DNA of 64,000 bases from NCBI RefSeq assembly GCF_041381155.1, contig NC_091134.1, positions 37,035,338-37,099,337 of the forward strand, written 5' to 3'. The notes below the pieces were generated by a model. The model had not been told where the DNA came from and ran no database searches. It saw only the letters and a list, made by a program, of their open reading frames with translations. Source of the DNA: Argopecten irradians (taxonomy: Eukaryota > Mollusca > Bivalvia > Pectinida > Pectinidae). This document shows, one piece after another, positions 23,738 to 36,600 of the stretch; position 1 is the first letter of the stretch; the number at the start of each line of letters is the position of its first letter. The translations under genes and the position numbers were made by a program.

Positions 23738-24357
23738 TACGGTGGCTGGGAGCGGACATGAAATAAATAAAATTATTGCGTGGGAACGAAATATTATTGC
23801 GTGGGAACGAAATATTATTGCGTGGGAACGAAATATTATTGCGTAGGAACGAAATATTATTGCGTTCGAACGGAATATTATTGCGTGGGAACGAAATATT
23901 ATTGCGTGGGAACGAAATATTATTGCGTGGGAACGAAATATTATTGCGTTCGAACGAAATATTATTGCGTGGGAACGAAATATTATTGCGTTCGAACGAA
24001 ATATTATTGCGTGGGAACGAAATAATATTGCGTGGGAACGAAATATTATTGCGTAGGAACGAAATATTATTGCGTTCGAACGGAATATTATTGCGTGGGA
24101 ACGAAATATTATTGCGTGGGAACGAAATATTATTGCGTGGGAACGAAATATTATTATTGCGTTCGAACGAAATATTATTGCGTGGGAACGAAATATTATT
24201 GCGTTCGAACGAAATATTATTGCGTGGGAACGAAATAATATTGCGTGGGAACGAAATATTATTGCGTTCGAACGCAATAATATTTCGTTCCCACGCAATA
24301 ATATTTCGTTCCCACGCAATAATTTTATTTATTTCATGTCCGCTCCCAGCCACCGTA
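23738..24357. mobile_element. TA-bounded inverted-repeat element with an internal 21-bp array
   Basis: Ends TACGGTGGCTGGGAGCGGAC at 23738 and its reverse complement ending at 24357, with TA at both edges as in Tc1/mariner-type elements. Nearly the whole left arm is about 24 copies of a 21-bp unit (GCGTGGGAACGAAATATTATT, variant GCGTTCGAACG...). Near 24270 the orientation flips at GCGTTCGAACGC and two to three units run back to the right end. Since 21 is a multiple of three, several frames on both strands stay open; these are not genes. Confidence 0.75.
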
Positions 24358-25600
24358 GGAGGCAGCTCCGGACAGAAAAAAAAGACTAATCACAAGCCCG
24401 CAGAGATTTCCTTTGAAGATTACAGGGAGAGAGCAACTCAACAGACTTGAAAGCCACACATTCAACCAGATTTTACCGTTATTCGATTCTTTTGATGTGC
24501 ATTAGAGGAAGAAATTCAGCTGAAATAACCTGTGTCTTATGTTGCTTCAGTTTTAAAATGACTAAGTGCAGGGGTGGATATGACGACAGTGATAGCAACC
24601 CCTGGAGTATTGAGGATGCACTTACACCTATACGGATCTACTGTATCTGTAATGGAACGCGCTGTTCCATCCGAACCGAATCGGTACAAGTGGTTCGTTT
24701 CTTGAAGCGTACTACTTGGACCAAGATGGGAACGAAATATTATTGCGTGGGAACGAAATATTATTGCGTGGGAACGAAATATTATTGCGTAGGGAACGAA
24801 ATATTATTGCGTTCGAACGAATATTATTGCGTGGGAACGAAATATTATTGCGTGGGAACGAAATATTATTGCGTGGGAACGAAATATTATTGCGTTCGAA
24901 CGAAATATTATTGCGTGGGAACGAAATATTATTGCGTTCGAACGAAATATTATTGCGTGGGAACGAAATATTATTGCGTGGGAACGAAATATTATTGCGT
25001 GGGAACGAAATATTATTGCGTGGGAACGAAATATTATTGCGTGGGAACGAAATATTATTGCGTGGGAACGAAATATTATTGCGTGGGAACGAAATATTAT
25101 TGCGTTCGAACGAAATATTATTGCGTGGGAACGAAATATTATTGCGTTCGAACGCAATATATTTTCGTTCCCATTTCGTTCCCACGCAATAAATTTTATT
25201 TATTTCATGTCCGCTCCCAGCCACCGTAGGAGGCAGCTCCGGACAGAAAAAAAAGACTAATCACAAGCCCGCAGAGATTTCCTTTGAAGATTACAGGGAG
25301 AGAGCAACTCAACAGACTTGAAAGCCACACATTCAACCAGATTTTACCGTTATTCGATTCTTTTGATGTGCATTAGAGGAAGAAATTCAGCTGAAATAAC
25401 CTGTGTCTTATGTTGCTTCAGTTTTAAAATGACTAAGTGCAGGGGTGGATATGACGACAGTGATAGCAACCCCTGGAGTATTGAGGATGCACTTACACCT
25501 ATACGGATCTACTGTATCTGTAATGGAACGCGCTGTTCCATCCGAACCGAATCGGTACAAGTGGTTCGTTTCTTGAAGCGTACTACTTGGACCAAGATGG
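24358..25600 (+). repeat. Tandem duplication of array plus flank (about 0.87 kb)
   Basis: The 372-bp flank at 24358-24729 recurs at 25229-25600, apparently identical. Between them, 24730-25228 is a second 21-bp array with the right terminal repeat but no left terminal repeat. The junction joins CCAAGATGG of the flank directly to an array unit. This is a tandem duplication, not a second transposition. Confidence 0.8.
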
Positions 25601-25629
25601 TGGACCCGATGTATTTCATTTGTCGTTGA
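25429..25629 (+). CDS. Small frame of unknown nature (66 residues)
   Basis: It starts MTKCRGGYDDSDSNPWS and ends at a TGA at 25627, preceded by an acceptor-like TTGCTTCAG at 25412-25420. The upstream duplicate at 24557 carries the same start but runs into the repeat array. I do not recognise the protein. It may be a real first exon, or part of the decayed coding-like stretch that follows. Confidence 0.25.
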   Translation: MTKCRGGYDDSDSNPWSIEDALTPIRIYCICNGTRCSIRTESVQVVRFLKRTTWTKMVDPMYFICR

Positions 25630-25779
25630 AATTTCATTTTTGATGAAAACATGGCGTAATAGATTTTTCTTCGTTTAAATATGATTTATTGTGCATTCAA
25701 ATGCATTTTGAATCTTTCCAGGTATTGCTTAATTATATATCGTAATGATATGATGACAGAAAGCATCTAGTTTTTGAAA

Positions 25780-27330
25780 TCGAAGCGTATCTTTATACGG
25801 GTGCCACCATTTTGGAAAAACTCAAACGCTTTCCATAAGCAGGTATGTATCATTATAATCAGAACAACTGGTACGAATATGCAAATCTTTAGTTATAGAC
25901 CTTACCTCGTCCGGCACATGTGGGAATTATTTTTAACACTTGTTTCTGAATCTGGTGACATTTTCGGTGTTGTGTACAATGTCTCTTATTGGTCAACATC
26001 TCGGTGGTGTTGATGAGTCCAATAATTTTCATAGTGATGCGTAATCCGTCTTTTAGGCGCCCTTACTCTGGCAGGAAGGTCAAATCGTCTGACAGGGAAA
26101 GCGGTAAACGTAAGGCTTCCGACAGGTATATGGGTTTGTCGGCAGATAGCCTTGTCTCTGATCTGACCCTTCCCTCTTCACCAGGAAGCAGTCCCTCTAT
26201 CCCAGCTTCTCTCTGTTGGGACAACCTGGCTCATAGAACGCTCTAACAACGTCAGGTAGAAGTGATCCAAAACCTTCAGTGACCAACGCTGGTATACCCT
26301 GTGGCCCAATAGCTTCTTGTCCTTGGGTAGATCCTTGTCCGACTCCTTGTATCATTAGTGATTATATTTACGTGTTCTTGCTGAAAATACCTTCGGGTAA
26401 CAGCGTTGCTAATTGTTGGTCGGGAATTCAGTCGTCATTCCTACCTGCCATTCCTCTTCAGACTCAATTCAATCTGGAAACCCAATCTTTTTCTCATGTT
26501 TCTGTGGTCGGTCAATCAGTCGGTTAATTTTCATCCGGCGCCTTCCGCTAGTCCAGGGACAACCAAACCAGCCTGTGAATGGTTTGAGGATTCAGAATCC
26601 CGGTAGTTACGTCCCCAAATTCGTACATGTTGAGTCCCGTTAGGCAAAATTTTGACATTTTTTCTCCCGAATGGCAGCTGAAGCCGTTTGTGTTTCAATC
26701 GGTTTGTCAGATTTGAGGCCAATCTGCTTGTTTCGGCCCTGAATGTTTGTGGCTGAGGCAGCCCCTCAGCCGAGGCAACCCCTCAGCCGAGACCTTCTTT
26801 TGCAGCCCCGGTTAAGCGAGGTGCATCTATGTCCTCCATGAAGTTAGCTCCCCGGTAAGTCTTTGTGTTAAATTACTTGACCTTTTGAACTTCTTGCCAT
26901 TGTTTCTTTGAAGTTTCTTACTCTGATGACGATTTTCCTGGTTGCTTTGACTTCGGGTTGTACACGCAATGAAACCCATACCTTGTCATGTATTCAATCA
27001 TTTCTTTGATGATTTATGTGATTATTTCCAGTTACCCTGATAACTAACCATGTTTTCAGCTACAAATTAGTTTTCAGGACTCTCCCCTGAGAGCCTAATA
27101 GAATCCTTTCCGTACTTTGTGTTGCAGGTTGCTCGGATGTTTTGTCCTTGTTGTCGAGCCTTACGTGGGGGAGATGCTGGTTAATCCCAGTTCTCGATTA
27201 TTTCTGCAAATAAAAGAGGGTAAGCGAGACATACCTCCATCTCTTTCTTGTTGGATCTGTAAGGTCATCCGTTGTGCGTTTGATCTTACAAACGAAGGGC
27301 ACGGGTTCTTGCTAAATTTAAGTTGAGAGG
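25780..27330 (+). pseudogene. Decayed coding-like stretch, family unrecognised
   Basis: It has higher GC than its surroundings and protein-like pieces, for example KRKASDRYMGLSADSL and a serine/proline-rich stretch near 26160-26220. There are donor- and acceptor-like signals near 25843, 26056, 26856 and 27126. No single frame spans it. It could be a decayed host gene or the remains of a mobile element's structural gene; I cannot assign a family. It is broken, and no function is proposed. 27331-27764 holds nothing recognisable. Confidence 0.3.
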
Positions 27331-27764
27331 TCAGAGTTCTGACTACTTCCTTGTTCTTCTCTCTGGCTGATCCTTTAAGAAGGTCATGTCTGCAGCTTTC
27401 TGGTAAGGACAGATTTATATGAGATCTTTGGCATCCACCAGATTTATCTGAAACTTGCCTAAAATGATCCCCTATAAAGTGTTATTATTTTGCTGGTAGG
27501 TCCGAAATCTGAGATTGCATCCAACTTTCAAACACATTTGGACTTTTTCTCAAGTTCCACCAGATTTTTCTGAAACTTTGATGAAATTATCCCAACTATG
27601 TGTTGTTAATTTTGCTGATCAATTTTAAATCTAAGATGGCCGCATTCCTCCTCCGTATTAGAAGACAAATCTCAAAGTGTAGAGTAAGGCCATGAGAGAT
27701 TATGCCAGCTCTACGACTCGTTATACATGTAAGTACGTGTATTTCGTATTATAAAACAGGACAA

Positions 27765-29345
27765 ATCAAAATATCAGATTCATATATTTATTAAGTTAAT
27801 AATATTTTAAACACATAGGTATACCTAGTACATATATTTTCCCAACAACATTGAAAGTATCTTGTTATGGAATCAAACCTTCAATATATGAATATATATT
27901 CAGTTTATGTATGGAATCAAAAAATCGTAGACCGACGAATATGTCAAAATGATAAAATAGTAAAATAAAATTAGATCCAAATATATTAACCAAATACAAA
28001 TGTAAGTGAAATGTTGGTTTTTAATTTATTGTAAGCAGAAAATATCAAGAAAAAGTCTTGTCAAAATATCAATATTTAAAAATCCTCCTTGTATCCATAT
28101 ACATTGTACAGTATATGTAGATAAAATGATAAAAATGTAAAATGTATCTTTTATAGAAAGATATGTCTTTAAAAATCTTCAGCAGTGAAACGAAAATAGT
28201 ATATATCATGACATTACGTATACAGTAGCACATTGTGAAATAAATGGTAATATATATACATGTATGCATTTCCATAGATCTTGATTTATACAAAACTTGT
28301 GAAAATAGAAAATATCATTAAATTATGCATAAAATATATCACAATTTATTACAAATTGGTTTTTTTTAATTTATCACAGATTACTTCAGTCAGGGCTATT
28401 CCAGAAAATGAATCATGATATGTTTTCAGCTATAACCTGGTAATGTCATATATTATTTATCTATCCTTTTTAAGTCAATAGGGTCATTAGAGTTATTTAA
28501 GGAATGTCTGGTAAACATGTAGTTCTACATTTATGTATTTATGAACAGTGACAATTCATTCTTTATTCTTTTTAATGCATTTAGTAATTGTTGATTGTCT
28601 TGATTCCCAATTTCCATTGTCTTTATTGGTCTTTATTTTAAGGTGGAAGGGGAAGGCGGTAAATTGTTTTAATATCGATCTCTCCTCATTGTCATTTCTG
28701 GGATAGCCCTATTAGCTTAGCTGAAAGCTGAAATATATCACAGAAGCTTAATATATGACATTAAAACTAAACGAATTCAACAAATTTCTTAGGCAACATA
28801 ATTAAAAACTTCATCACAGATGACGTAAGTAAAGCTAAAAAACATAAAAACCATCACAAAGTTCTAAGAAACTCCGGTAGTATAAAGGACCATATAAGAA
28901 ATGCTAAGGTTTTAAAAATTACTATAGTTACATCCATGTTTATCGCATGATTTTAAAGCAAAAACAAAATAATTTATATCATGAGAATGGTGAAAATACA
29001 TTCATCACAGATTTCTTGATTTTCTCAGAGTATGCTTTTGAAAATGCTTAAGGATCAAATATAATATTTTCTTATATAAAAACAAATCCTAAAAACTATT
29101 TAACTTATTATTAAAATTCATCAAAGATTTCTTGGAAGTGTGTAGTGAAAACAAGAATCACAGATTTTTGAGGTAAATACAAATGCTAAAAGTTAAAATT
29201 TATCACAGAAATTTTCAATGTTAAACTAATTATCACAGAGAACTTTGGACAATAATAACAGTTCAGTATCATCAGAGCACTCTTAGGGCAACACAAAAAG
29301 TTAAAAAATGATCACAGATTTCTTTAGCACAGGTTTTCTTTCTCT
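27765..29345 (-). other. 3' flank of kinase paralogue 2 with the same recurring motif
   Basis: Related to 14320-16046 along most of its length (shared CATATATTTATTAAGTT block at the far end). The ATCACAGATTTCTT-like motif again recurs about ten times between 28330 and 29330, for example near 29004, 29156 and 29309. Confidence 0.5.
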
Positions 29346-32300
29346 TCAAGTGTTCTCCAAGATATCCTCCAGTTTTTCAAGGACAAACTGACAGCTTGGT
29401 CTGATGCGTGGATCATCCTCTGTGCACATTTGAGCAATCTCGTCCACCTCAATGATACCAAATGTTTCACAGATCTCGTCGACCATGTATCCTACAGCGT
29501 AGACATCGGAAGCTGGGGTAGAATAGTGGCCTTCTCTGATTTCTGGGGCGTACTCCTCTCTGTATTGCATATGATAATTGGGATCTGCTGAGAACCGATG
29601 TCCTCTCCTGAAGGAAGCAAGGCCCATGTCAATGTACCTGTCAAACAAAACAAAACCAGATTCACGAAAGAGAATCTATCAGAAACCCACAATGGACAAA
29701 AAAAACCAATAACAAATAAATAAATAAATTTAATATCAAAAATTGTTTGTAGTTAAAACTATTGTCAAAGATTTTTTATGCCTTCCATACATGTGCAGTT
29801 ATGCTTGTCTATAAAGGTCATGCACAAGTCAAACTCAAATTCTATTGACACCAGAAACTGTAATTAGTTTTGGTTGTTATACAGAGGTAATCACCATTCC
29901 ATTACTTTGAGAAGCAATGTCACATACCTGACTATATTTGTCATGTCATCAGACTGCCAGTTGACCAAGACATTGTCTGATTTGATATCATTAATCAATA
30001 TTTGCTTCTCGTGGATCATCTTCAATCCCCAGAACAGTTGATAAACCAAGGCAATCCACTTCCTTTTAGCACGGAATGTGTGTGGACGGTCCTTTATCAG
30101 TTTCCTCAGAGTGTAGCCTTTGGCGAAACATTCCTGGACGAGGGAGACATCAGTAGATATGAATGGAGACACCATGAGTCCGAAGCATTGAGGCACAAAG
30201 TTGGTGGACTGTAGATATAACAATATCTGGGCCTCATGGTGGATATCGTACAGGGTAGTGCTCTCCTCTTCGTACTCTTTCACACACATATCTACTGTGA
30301 ACTGGGAATGTTTGGCGAAGTAGACACATCCGAAGCCTCCTCGTCCCAGAACCACGGTGTTATTTTCTGTCTGTTGATAAGTGATGTCAGTATATTCTAT
30401 CACAGGGATGTTGATGTCATCCAGGGAAGAGGGTATATTCTTTAAATCAGTGTATCCAAATTCTGGGAAAGGAGAAGTTGTAGTTAGATACTTCTCAAGA
30501 TGGCCTTCATATGGAACTTTCTGGTGGAATCTACAAAGAGAACATACATGACATTCACTGAAACTGTAAAACTCTATCAATGATTTCATGCATTCTTAAT
30601 ATTGAGGAATTTGTAACCAAAACTTAAAAATTGCTGTCTTCATACGATTATTGCTTGTGTGACAGTTTATGTAGTATCGGTACGATCACACATATTTGCA
30701 AACTTAAACCGGTATGTTAGAAAACTTTAATTCTGATCAATGAACATGAAAAAACCCAAGTAAATTGGGAATGTATATATCATTTATTCATGTTCTCCAT
30801 TTATTATCCAATAGAATAAACAACCAAAACACAAGAAATGTATTTTCACGGCGACAGAGGCACTGGCTTTATTACAAAATCACCATTTATATACATATAT
30901 CTATAATTAGTGCATATGTTTACTTACACATGCATGTAAAGTAGATAATTAACTACTCCAAATAGACCCGATTTAGAAAAATCTCATTCGACACAACAAA
31001 ATGTTATTCTTAACCAATTTTCACCCCAAAACTCAAAACTCACAAAAAACAATTAACACGTGTATATCCCGCTACCTGAGTCGCCTGAATGACCAACACA
31101 GGTATACCGACACGTGTACGTTCCCGTATTTGCACAACGTGCAAATAGGCGCCACCTATTGGCGTAACATATTACGGAGAAAACAATTTCAACCTAATTC
31201 CCCAGTCAAACGGTTGAAATTATATGTATTAGATTTTCACTTATTTTGTTACAAGATATAATGATGATAAAGCTTAAGTTAGCAATTATAATCAGTATAT
31301 CAATCACATAACAAGGATTCCGCTTATTTGCATATAGCATTTAGTGGTATGTTTCGTTTATTAGCATAAAACCATCTAGTCCCGATTGTTTCTAGGATTT
31401 ATTCAATGAGGGAATCAATCTCTTATCCCACTTTATTTAATTCGGGTAGCAGGTGGTTTAGGAGCAGTATACAGACCTTGGTTTGTCTTCTTGCATTTTC
31501 TTCATCTTCTTTGCTATGACATCACAACGGGTATTGAAAGCGACTGCTGCTGTTGCCCCCTGTAGGCTGTCCCCGTGAAAAGTTTGATGATGCGTGTTGG
31601 AAATTCCTCTAACTTCAGAATCACCACTGTTATAATGAAATTGATGCATAAAAATGTATTTCCAAAAAGGAACTCGTTTCACGAAAATAAACCTTCGAAT
31701 AATAAAATTTATACTGATACTAATGATCAAGCATTTATTTCTATCTTTTCTATTTCTGAAATGTGTTTCCTTAATTGGTTACACTGGGGTAAATTATTTG
31801 CTTTCTTGAAGTGACTAAGAGTTTGATACATCAGTTCAAAAAATAGTAAATTAATGAGCAGAACTTTGTTATAATTTACCTCTTTGTTGTCATACGATTC
31901 TTCATCATCTTTAGAATGATGTTCGATTCCACTTCGCCCATGATAAACTGTTCACCATCAAGTTCTCCTTCAATGCGACCGCTTTCATTGAAGTGAAACT
32001 GCAAATGATATACGTAAAAGTGTAGTTGATACTTTTTTATATTCTAGCTGAAGCAGTATTCATTTAGAAAAGAAAGGAATTTAGATAGTATATATAAATA
32101 CTTTAAAAGGTCACTTAGCAAGTAGAGTGTTCATTGGCGAAATGGGCCCTTGATTCAAATTGGTGAAAGGGGCTCCTGGTTCAAATTAGTGAAAGGGGCC
32201 CTTGGTTCAACTTCGAATAAAAGCAGAATCAAGAAAATACAAAGTAACAGTTGAAAAATTGTAAAACTAAAATATTTGAAAAACAAGATTTTGGAGAAAA

Positions 32301-33680
32301 AAATGTCAACTGTTGCATTATGGCATTAAGTATCTTCTCACATACCATGCGCTGGTATTTGTCCAAAACTGCTTGAACACCTGTGTCCATTGTATCCTGA
32401 ACTGCTTGAACACTTGAGCTCATTATGTCCTGAACTGCCTGAACACTTGTGTTCATCGTGTCCTGAACTGCCTGTGAGGCCATATCCTGTTGATTCAATC
32501 CAGTGCTGTATGTTTGGGTTTCAAATTCTGTTGTGGACTGTTTAACTTGTGTTGCAGCAGAAGTGCTGTCTGGTCTTATCTGTAAGGCCAAAAATATGTT
32601 CTACAATGTATTGTGAAATATTTGAATATATTACTTTAATTCAGAATTCAATACTTATAGACCAGTTCATACATATTAGCATTTATAAAAAAGAATATTT
32701 GTTATGAAACTATGAGGCAACTTTTTTTAAAAAACTGATCTGCATTCTTTTTTCCCCGAAAGATTCGTTTATATATTTATATTGTATAACTTGTCAAAAA
32801 TTCCGTTTTCAATGCTAGTATGAAATTAAGAAATCCCTTGACCTATACATACTTGTTTAATGATATATTGGTTCAGGTTGTTAGGTAGAGACTTGTCCAT
32901 TCCAATACCAAGATTTGAGAGAATCTCTTGTTGATCAGTTTCTCTTAAAATCTGTTCATATACACCATTATCTAGGTGTATAAGGGGCCTACATCGGAGC
33001 CCTCTCCTTCCTTGCCTGTAAATGTTATACAGACCATCGTCACAACCAACATACAGCTTCATCTCTCTCTGGACATAGCTGTTATAGGAACTGGCCATTC
33101 CGTCCAGGATGTTGTATCGGGCTGGCTACAATGGAGAATTTCATTGTGAATCAAATTATTGTGAATCAAATCAATCATATCTCTGTGGATCAAAGCCTTT
33201 TAAATTTTGCTATAACTGTAGACTACCTGATATAAACCTATGGTCGATCATTGGAAAAGAAAAGAAGAAAAACGGACATCAGGAATCTGAATGGTTCAAA
33301 CAGTATAATAATATCATTTCTATGTTAGCAGGATCATCAAAAGCAGAAAATTTGGGCCCTAAAAGAGTCGCTCTTCGTTTTTGTACTGTACTGTAGTAGA
33401 CGTATGCCTGTCTTTCAAAAGCGGTACGGGATTAATTAAAATCTATTTAATCTAGAAATGAGAAAGACAAAACTTTTTCATTGAAACTAAAAGTCAATTC
33501 TACCATTCTAACGTCCACCCCCCCCAGCCCTCCTTCCAACCTCCATTCCATCTTGCATCTTAGCCCGAGAACGAAATAAATTTGAAATATCACAACTTAC
33601 CTTTACAGCCTTGTTACCGACTAATCTTCCACCATATGGCGGGCATGGTATTTTCTTCTTCGCTTTTAAGGTAGCTCCAT
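29346..33680 (-). CDS. Protein kinase paralogue 2, exon 1 start out of frame
   Basis: Same exon pattern as the 16047-19745 gene: 33680-33601 (exon 1 counterpart), 33125-32853, 32579-32346, 31998-31880, 31626-31477, 30530-29928 and 29637-29346. Exons 2-7 are open with agreeing phases (556 residues) and retain the glycine loop (GRGGFG), CVKEY, INDIKSDN, DMG and APE. Exon 3 has three 11-residue repeats instead of four. The ATG of exon 1 is followed by a 5-nt insertion relative to paralogue 1 and reaches a stop after four codons; the first in-frame Met is MASSYNSYV in exon 2 (33098), which would give about 547 residues. Intron 5 is longer than in paralogue 1, holding about 0.75 kb (30600-31350) of unrecognised sequence. 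It may be expressed from the internal start or may be an early pseudogene. Confidence 0.7.
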
Positions 33681-36600
33681 GTTTTAGCTGAGCTTAGTTA
33701 TCTGGCGGTACTTCGCGGCAGACAATATGTGTTGCTATGGAGTCATTCGTATCTTAGCGCCACCTAAACTTATTCGCTGCGCCATCTAGCAGTATAACAA
33801 GGGAGGTAACTCTCTGTTAGACTGTGACTGTAGTAGACTGGTTACGCAGAGTAGAGAACTAAGGAAAGAATGTAAAAAAAACATCGTCATAATTTTCAAG
33901 TTTTCATTTAATAATCCTTTTTTTAATTTTCTTGCTAAAAAAAAATGCTACGTACAGTAAAACACACAGTGATCCGAGAATTAGTTAGTTTATAAATATA
34001 ATTCCATGTAATATTATACCTGTATGTACCTCAATGTCCATAGACCACCATTCAGATGTTTAGGTTTTACATGTGTTTAAGTATACTCTTGATAAAAAAT
34101 GGTAAAAATCACCTGGTTTGGCTTGTGGGTCAGGAAGATCGTAAAGCCAAACCAGGTGTAGCGACTTGAGAGACAGGTGAATGTTGAGTAGTGGTCAAAA
34201 ATTGTCTGACCTACTTGTTGATGTTTTTATGTTTTCTAGCTTTCTTTCCTCCTTTTCCCATTCTCTTTCCATTCGTTCCTCTAGGTCCCACAACTACTAC
34301 AATATGTAAGCTTAGTCGAACTTTAGATTTCACATGAACAATATTTTTATACTTTCGGCAAATTGTCAGGGTCTCAGGGATAGGGCAAAAAGGAAAGATG
34401 TTTTCTCTTATCTACGGGACAAAAAATATAGTATATTTTGTTTACAGGATACTCATTTCACAACAGATGAGGAAAATACTATTAGAAATGAGTGGGGTTA
34501 CGAATGCTACTTTAGTTCGTATACTTCAAACTCACGTGGCATAGCAATTCTTTTAAATAATAATTTTGAATGCAAAGTGCACAAAGAAAAAAAAGATTTA
34601 AACGGTAATTTTCTAGCACTTGATTTACTTATTGAGGGCTCCAAGTTTACCCTTATTTCACTTTACGGTCCTAACCGAGATAATCCAATTTTTTATGCCA
34701 TAGTCTCAGAAGCAATAGAAAATTTTAGTAATGAGAATGTAATAATTTGTGGCGATTTTAACTTAGTTCTTAATCCTGAAATGGACTACGATAATAACTA
34801 TCGAAATATTAATAATGCTGCTTCAAGGGAAAAAGTTCTAGAATTAATTGAAAATCATAGCCTGGTTGATATTTACAGAGAACATCACCCCGATAATAAA
34901 AGATATACATGGCGTAGAGTTAATCCAATAAAACAGGCCAGATTAGATTTTTTCTTGATTTCAGAATCACTTCTATCTAGTATACACAAGTCGAGTATCG
35001 AACCTAGTTATAGATCGGATCACTCTGCCGTAATCATATCCTTGAAATTAAATGAATTTAAAAGGGGAAGAGGCTTTTGGAAATTTAATAATTCTCTACT
35101 GAATGAATCTGAGTATCTCGATACCATTAAACAAACTATTAAGGCGATCAAGTTGCAATATTGTCTCCCTGTATATTGTTTTAATTCCATATCTAACATC
35201 CCCAATAGTGAAATCCAATTTTTAATAAATGATCAGTTATTTTTAGAAACCTTATTGATGGAGTTAAGAGGAAAGTCTATTTCATATGCATCATTTAGGA
35301 AAAGACAACAGAATCTCAATGAAGAAAATCTTAAAAAATCAATAGAATCATTAGAAGACTGTACTGATCCTGACCTAGACGAGATAAATGAAAAGAAAAA
35401 GCAGTTAGAATCCATTCGTATGAAAAAGATAAAGGGTAGCATGATACGATCAAGAGCACAGTGGTGGGAAAAACCAACAGCATATTTTTTTAAAATTAGA
35501 AAATAGGAATTATACTTCAAAAATCATTCCTAAGATACAGAAAGAAGACAAGGTCATTAATATTCAGGAAGAGATACTGAATGAAGTTCGTTTATTTTAT
35601 GAGGAATTGTACAGAAACAGAGATGTTGATAATATTAATTTAGATTTATTTCTTGAAGATTATGATGTCCCTAAGTTGAGTGAGAATGAATCAAACAATC
35701 TTGAAGGTAAAATATCTTTTAAAGAAGCAGGTTTCGTTTTGAAAAATATGAAAAACAATAAGAGTCCAGGTGCAGATGGTTTTACAGCAGAATTTTTTTA
35801 AAGTATTTTGGAGTTATATAGGGGAATTTGTTGTTCGCTCAATTAATCACAGTTTTTCAATTGGTCAGCTATCTATTACTCAGAGACAAGGTGTAATTAC
35901 ATGTATCCCCAAGGGAGATAAACCACGTCACTTCCTCAAAAATTGGAGACCCATTTCTCTTTTAAACATTACATATAAAATTGCTTCTGGTATAATTTCA
36001 CAAAGAATAAAATCGGTTCTAGGAAAACTTATTAATGAAGATCAGACAGGTTTTTTGTCAGGGCGCTACATTGGTGAAAATATTCGTACAGTATATGATG
36101 TCATGCAGTATGCAGAAGATCTAAACATTCCAGGTATGTTACTTATGATTGATTTCGAGAAAGCATTTGATTCTGTGTCATGGGGTTTTATTGATAAAGT
36201 TTTAGAATATTTTAATTTTGGAATAGATATTAGAAACTGGGTCAAAACTTTGCATAAAAATGTGTTTTCAGTCATAAATCAGGGTGGTAATATTTCTTCC
36301 CCACTCAGCATTCATCGTGGTTGTCGTCAAGGGGATCCGATCGCCCCATACCTGTTCATTATGTGTGTTGAAATTTTAGCTGTTAAGAAATAATAAAAAA
36401 AATCAAAGGGATTGAATTGCAAAATGTAAATATATTCAATTTACAAAATGCTGATGATACCGGTTTAATATTAGACGGTTCAGAAAGATCTTTAAGGGAA
36501 TCTATTGTTGAATTGAACCACTTTGCCAGAATTTCAGGGCTTTCTATTAATACGAGTAAGACACAAGTTATTTGGATAGGTAGTTGCAAATATAGTCAAG

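Noticed and set aside
23690-25229. Long open frames on both strands with repeats such as GTKYYCV or RNNISFP
   Set aside because: They are translations of the 21-bp array. A unit length divisible by three without stops keeps several frames open at once, so they are not genes.
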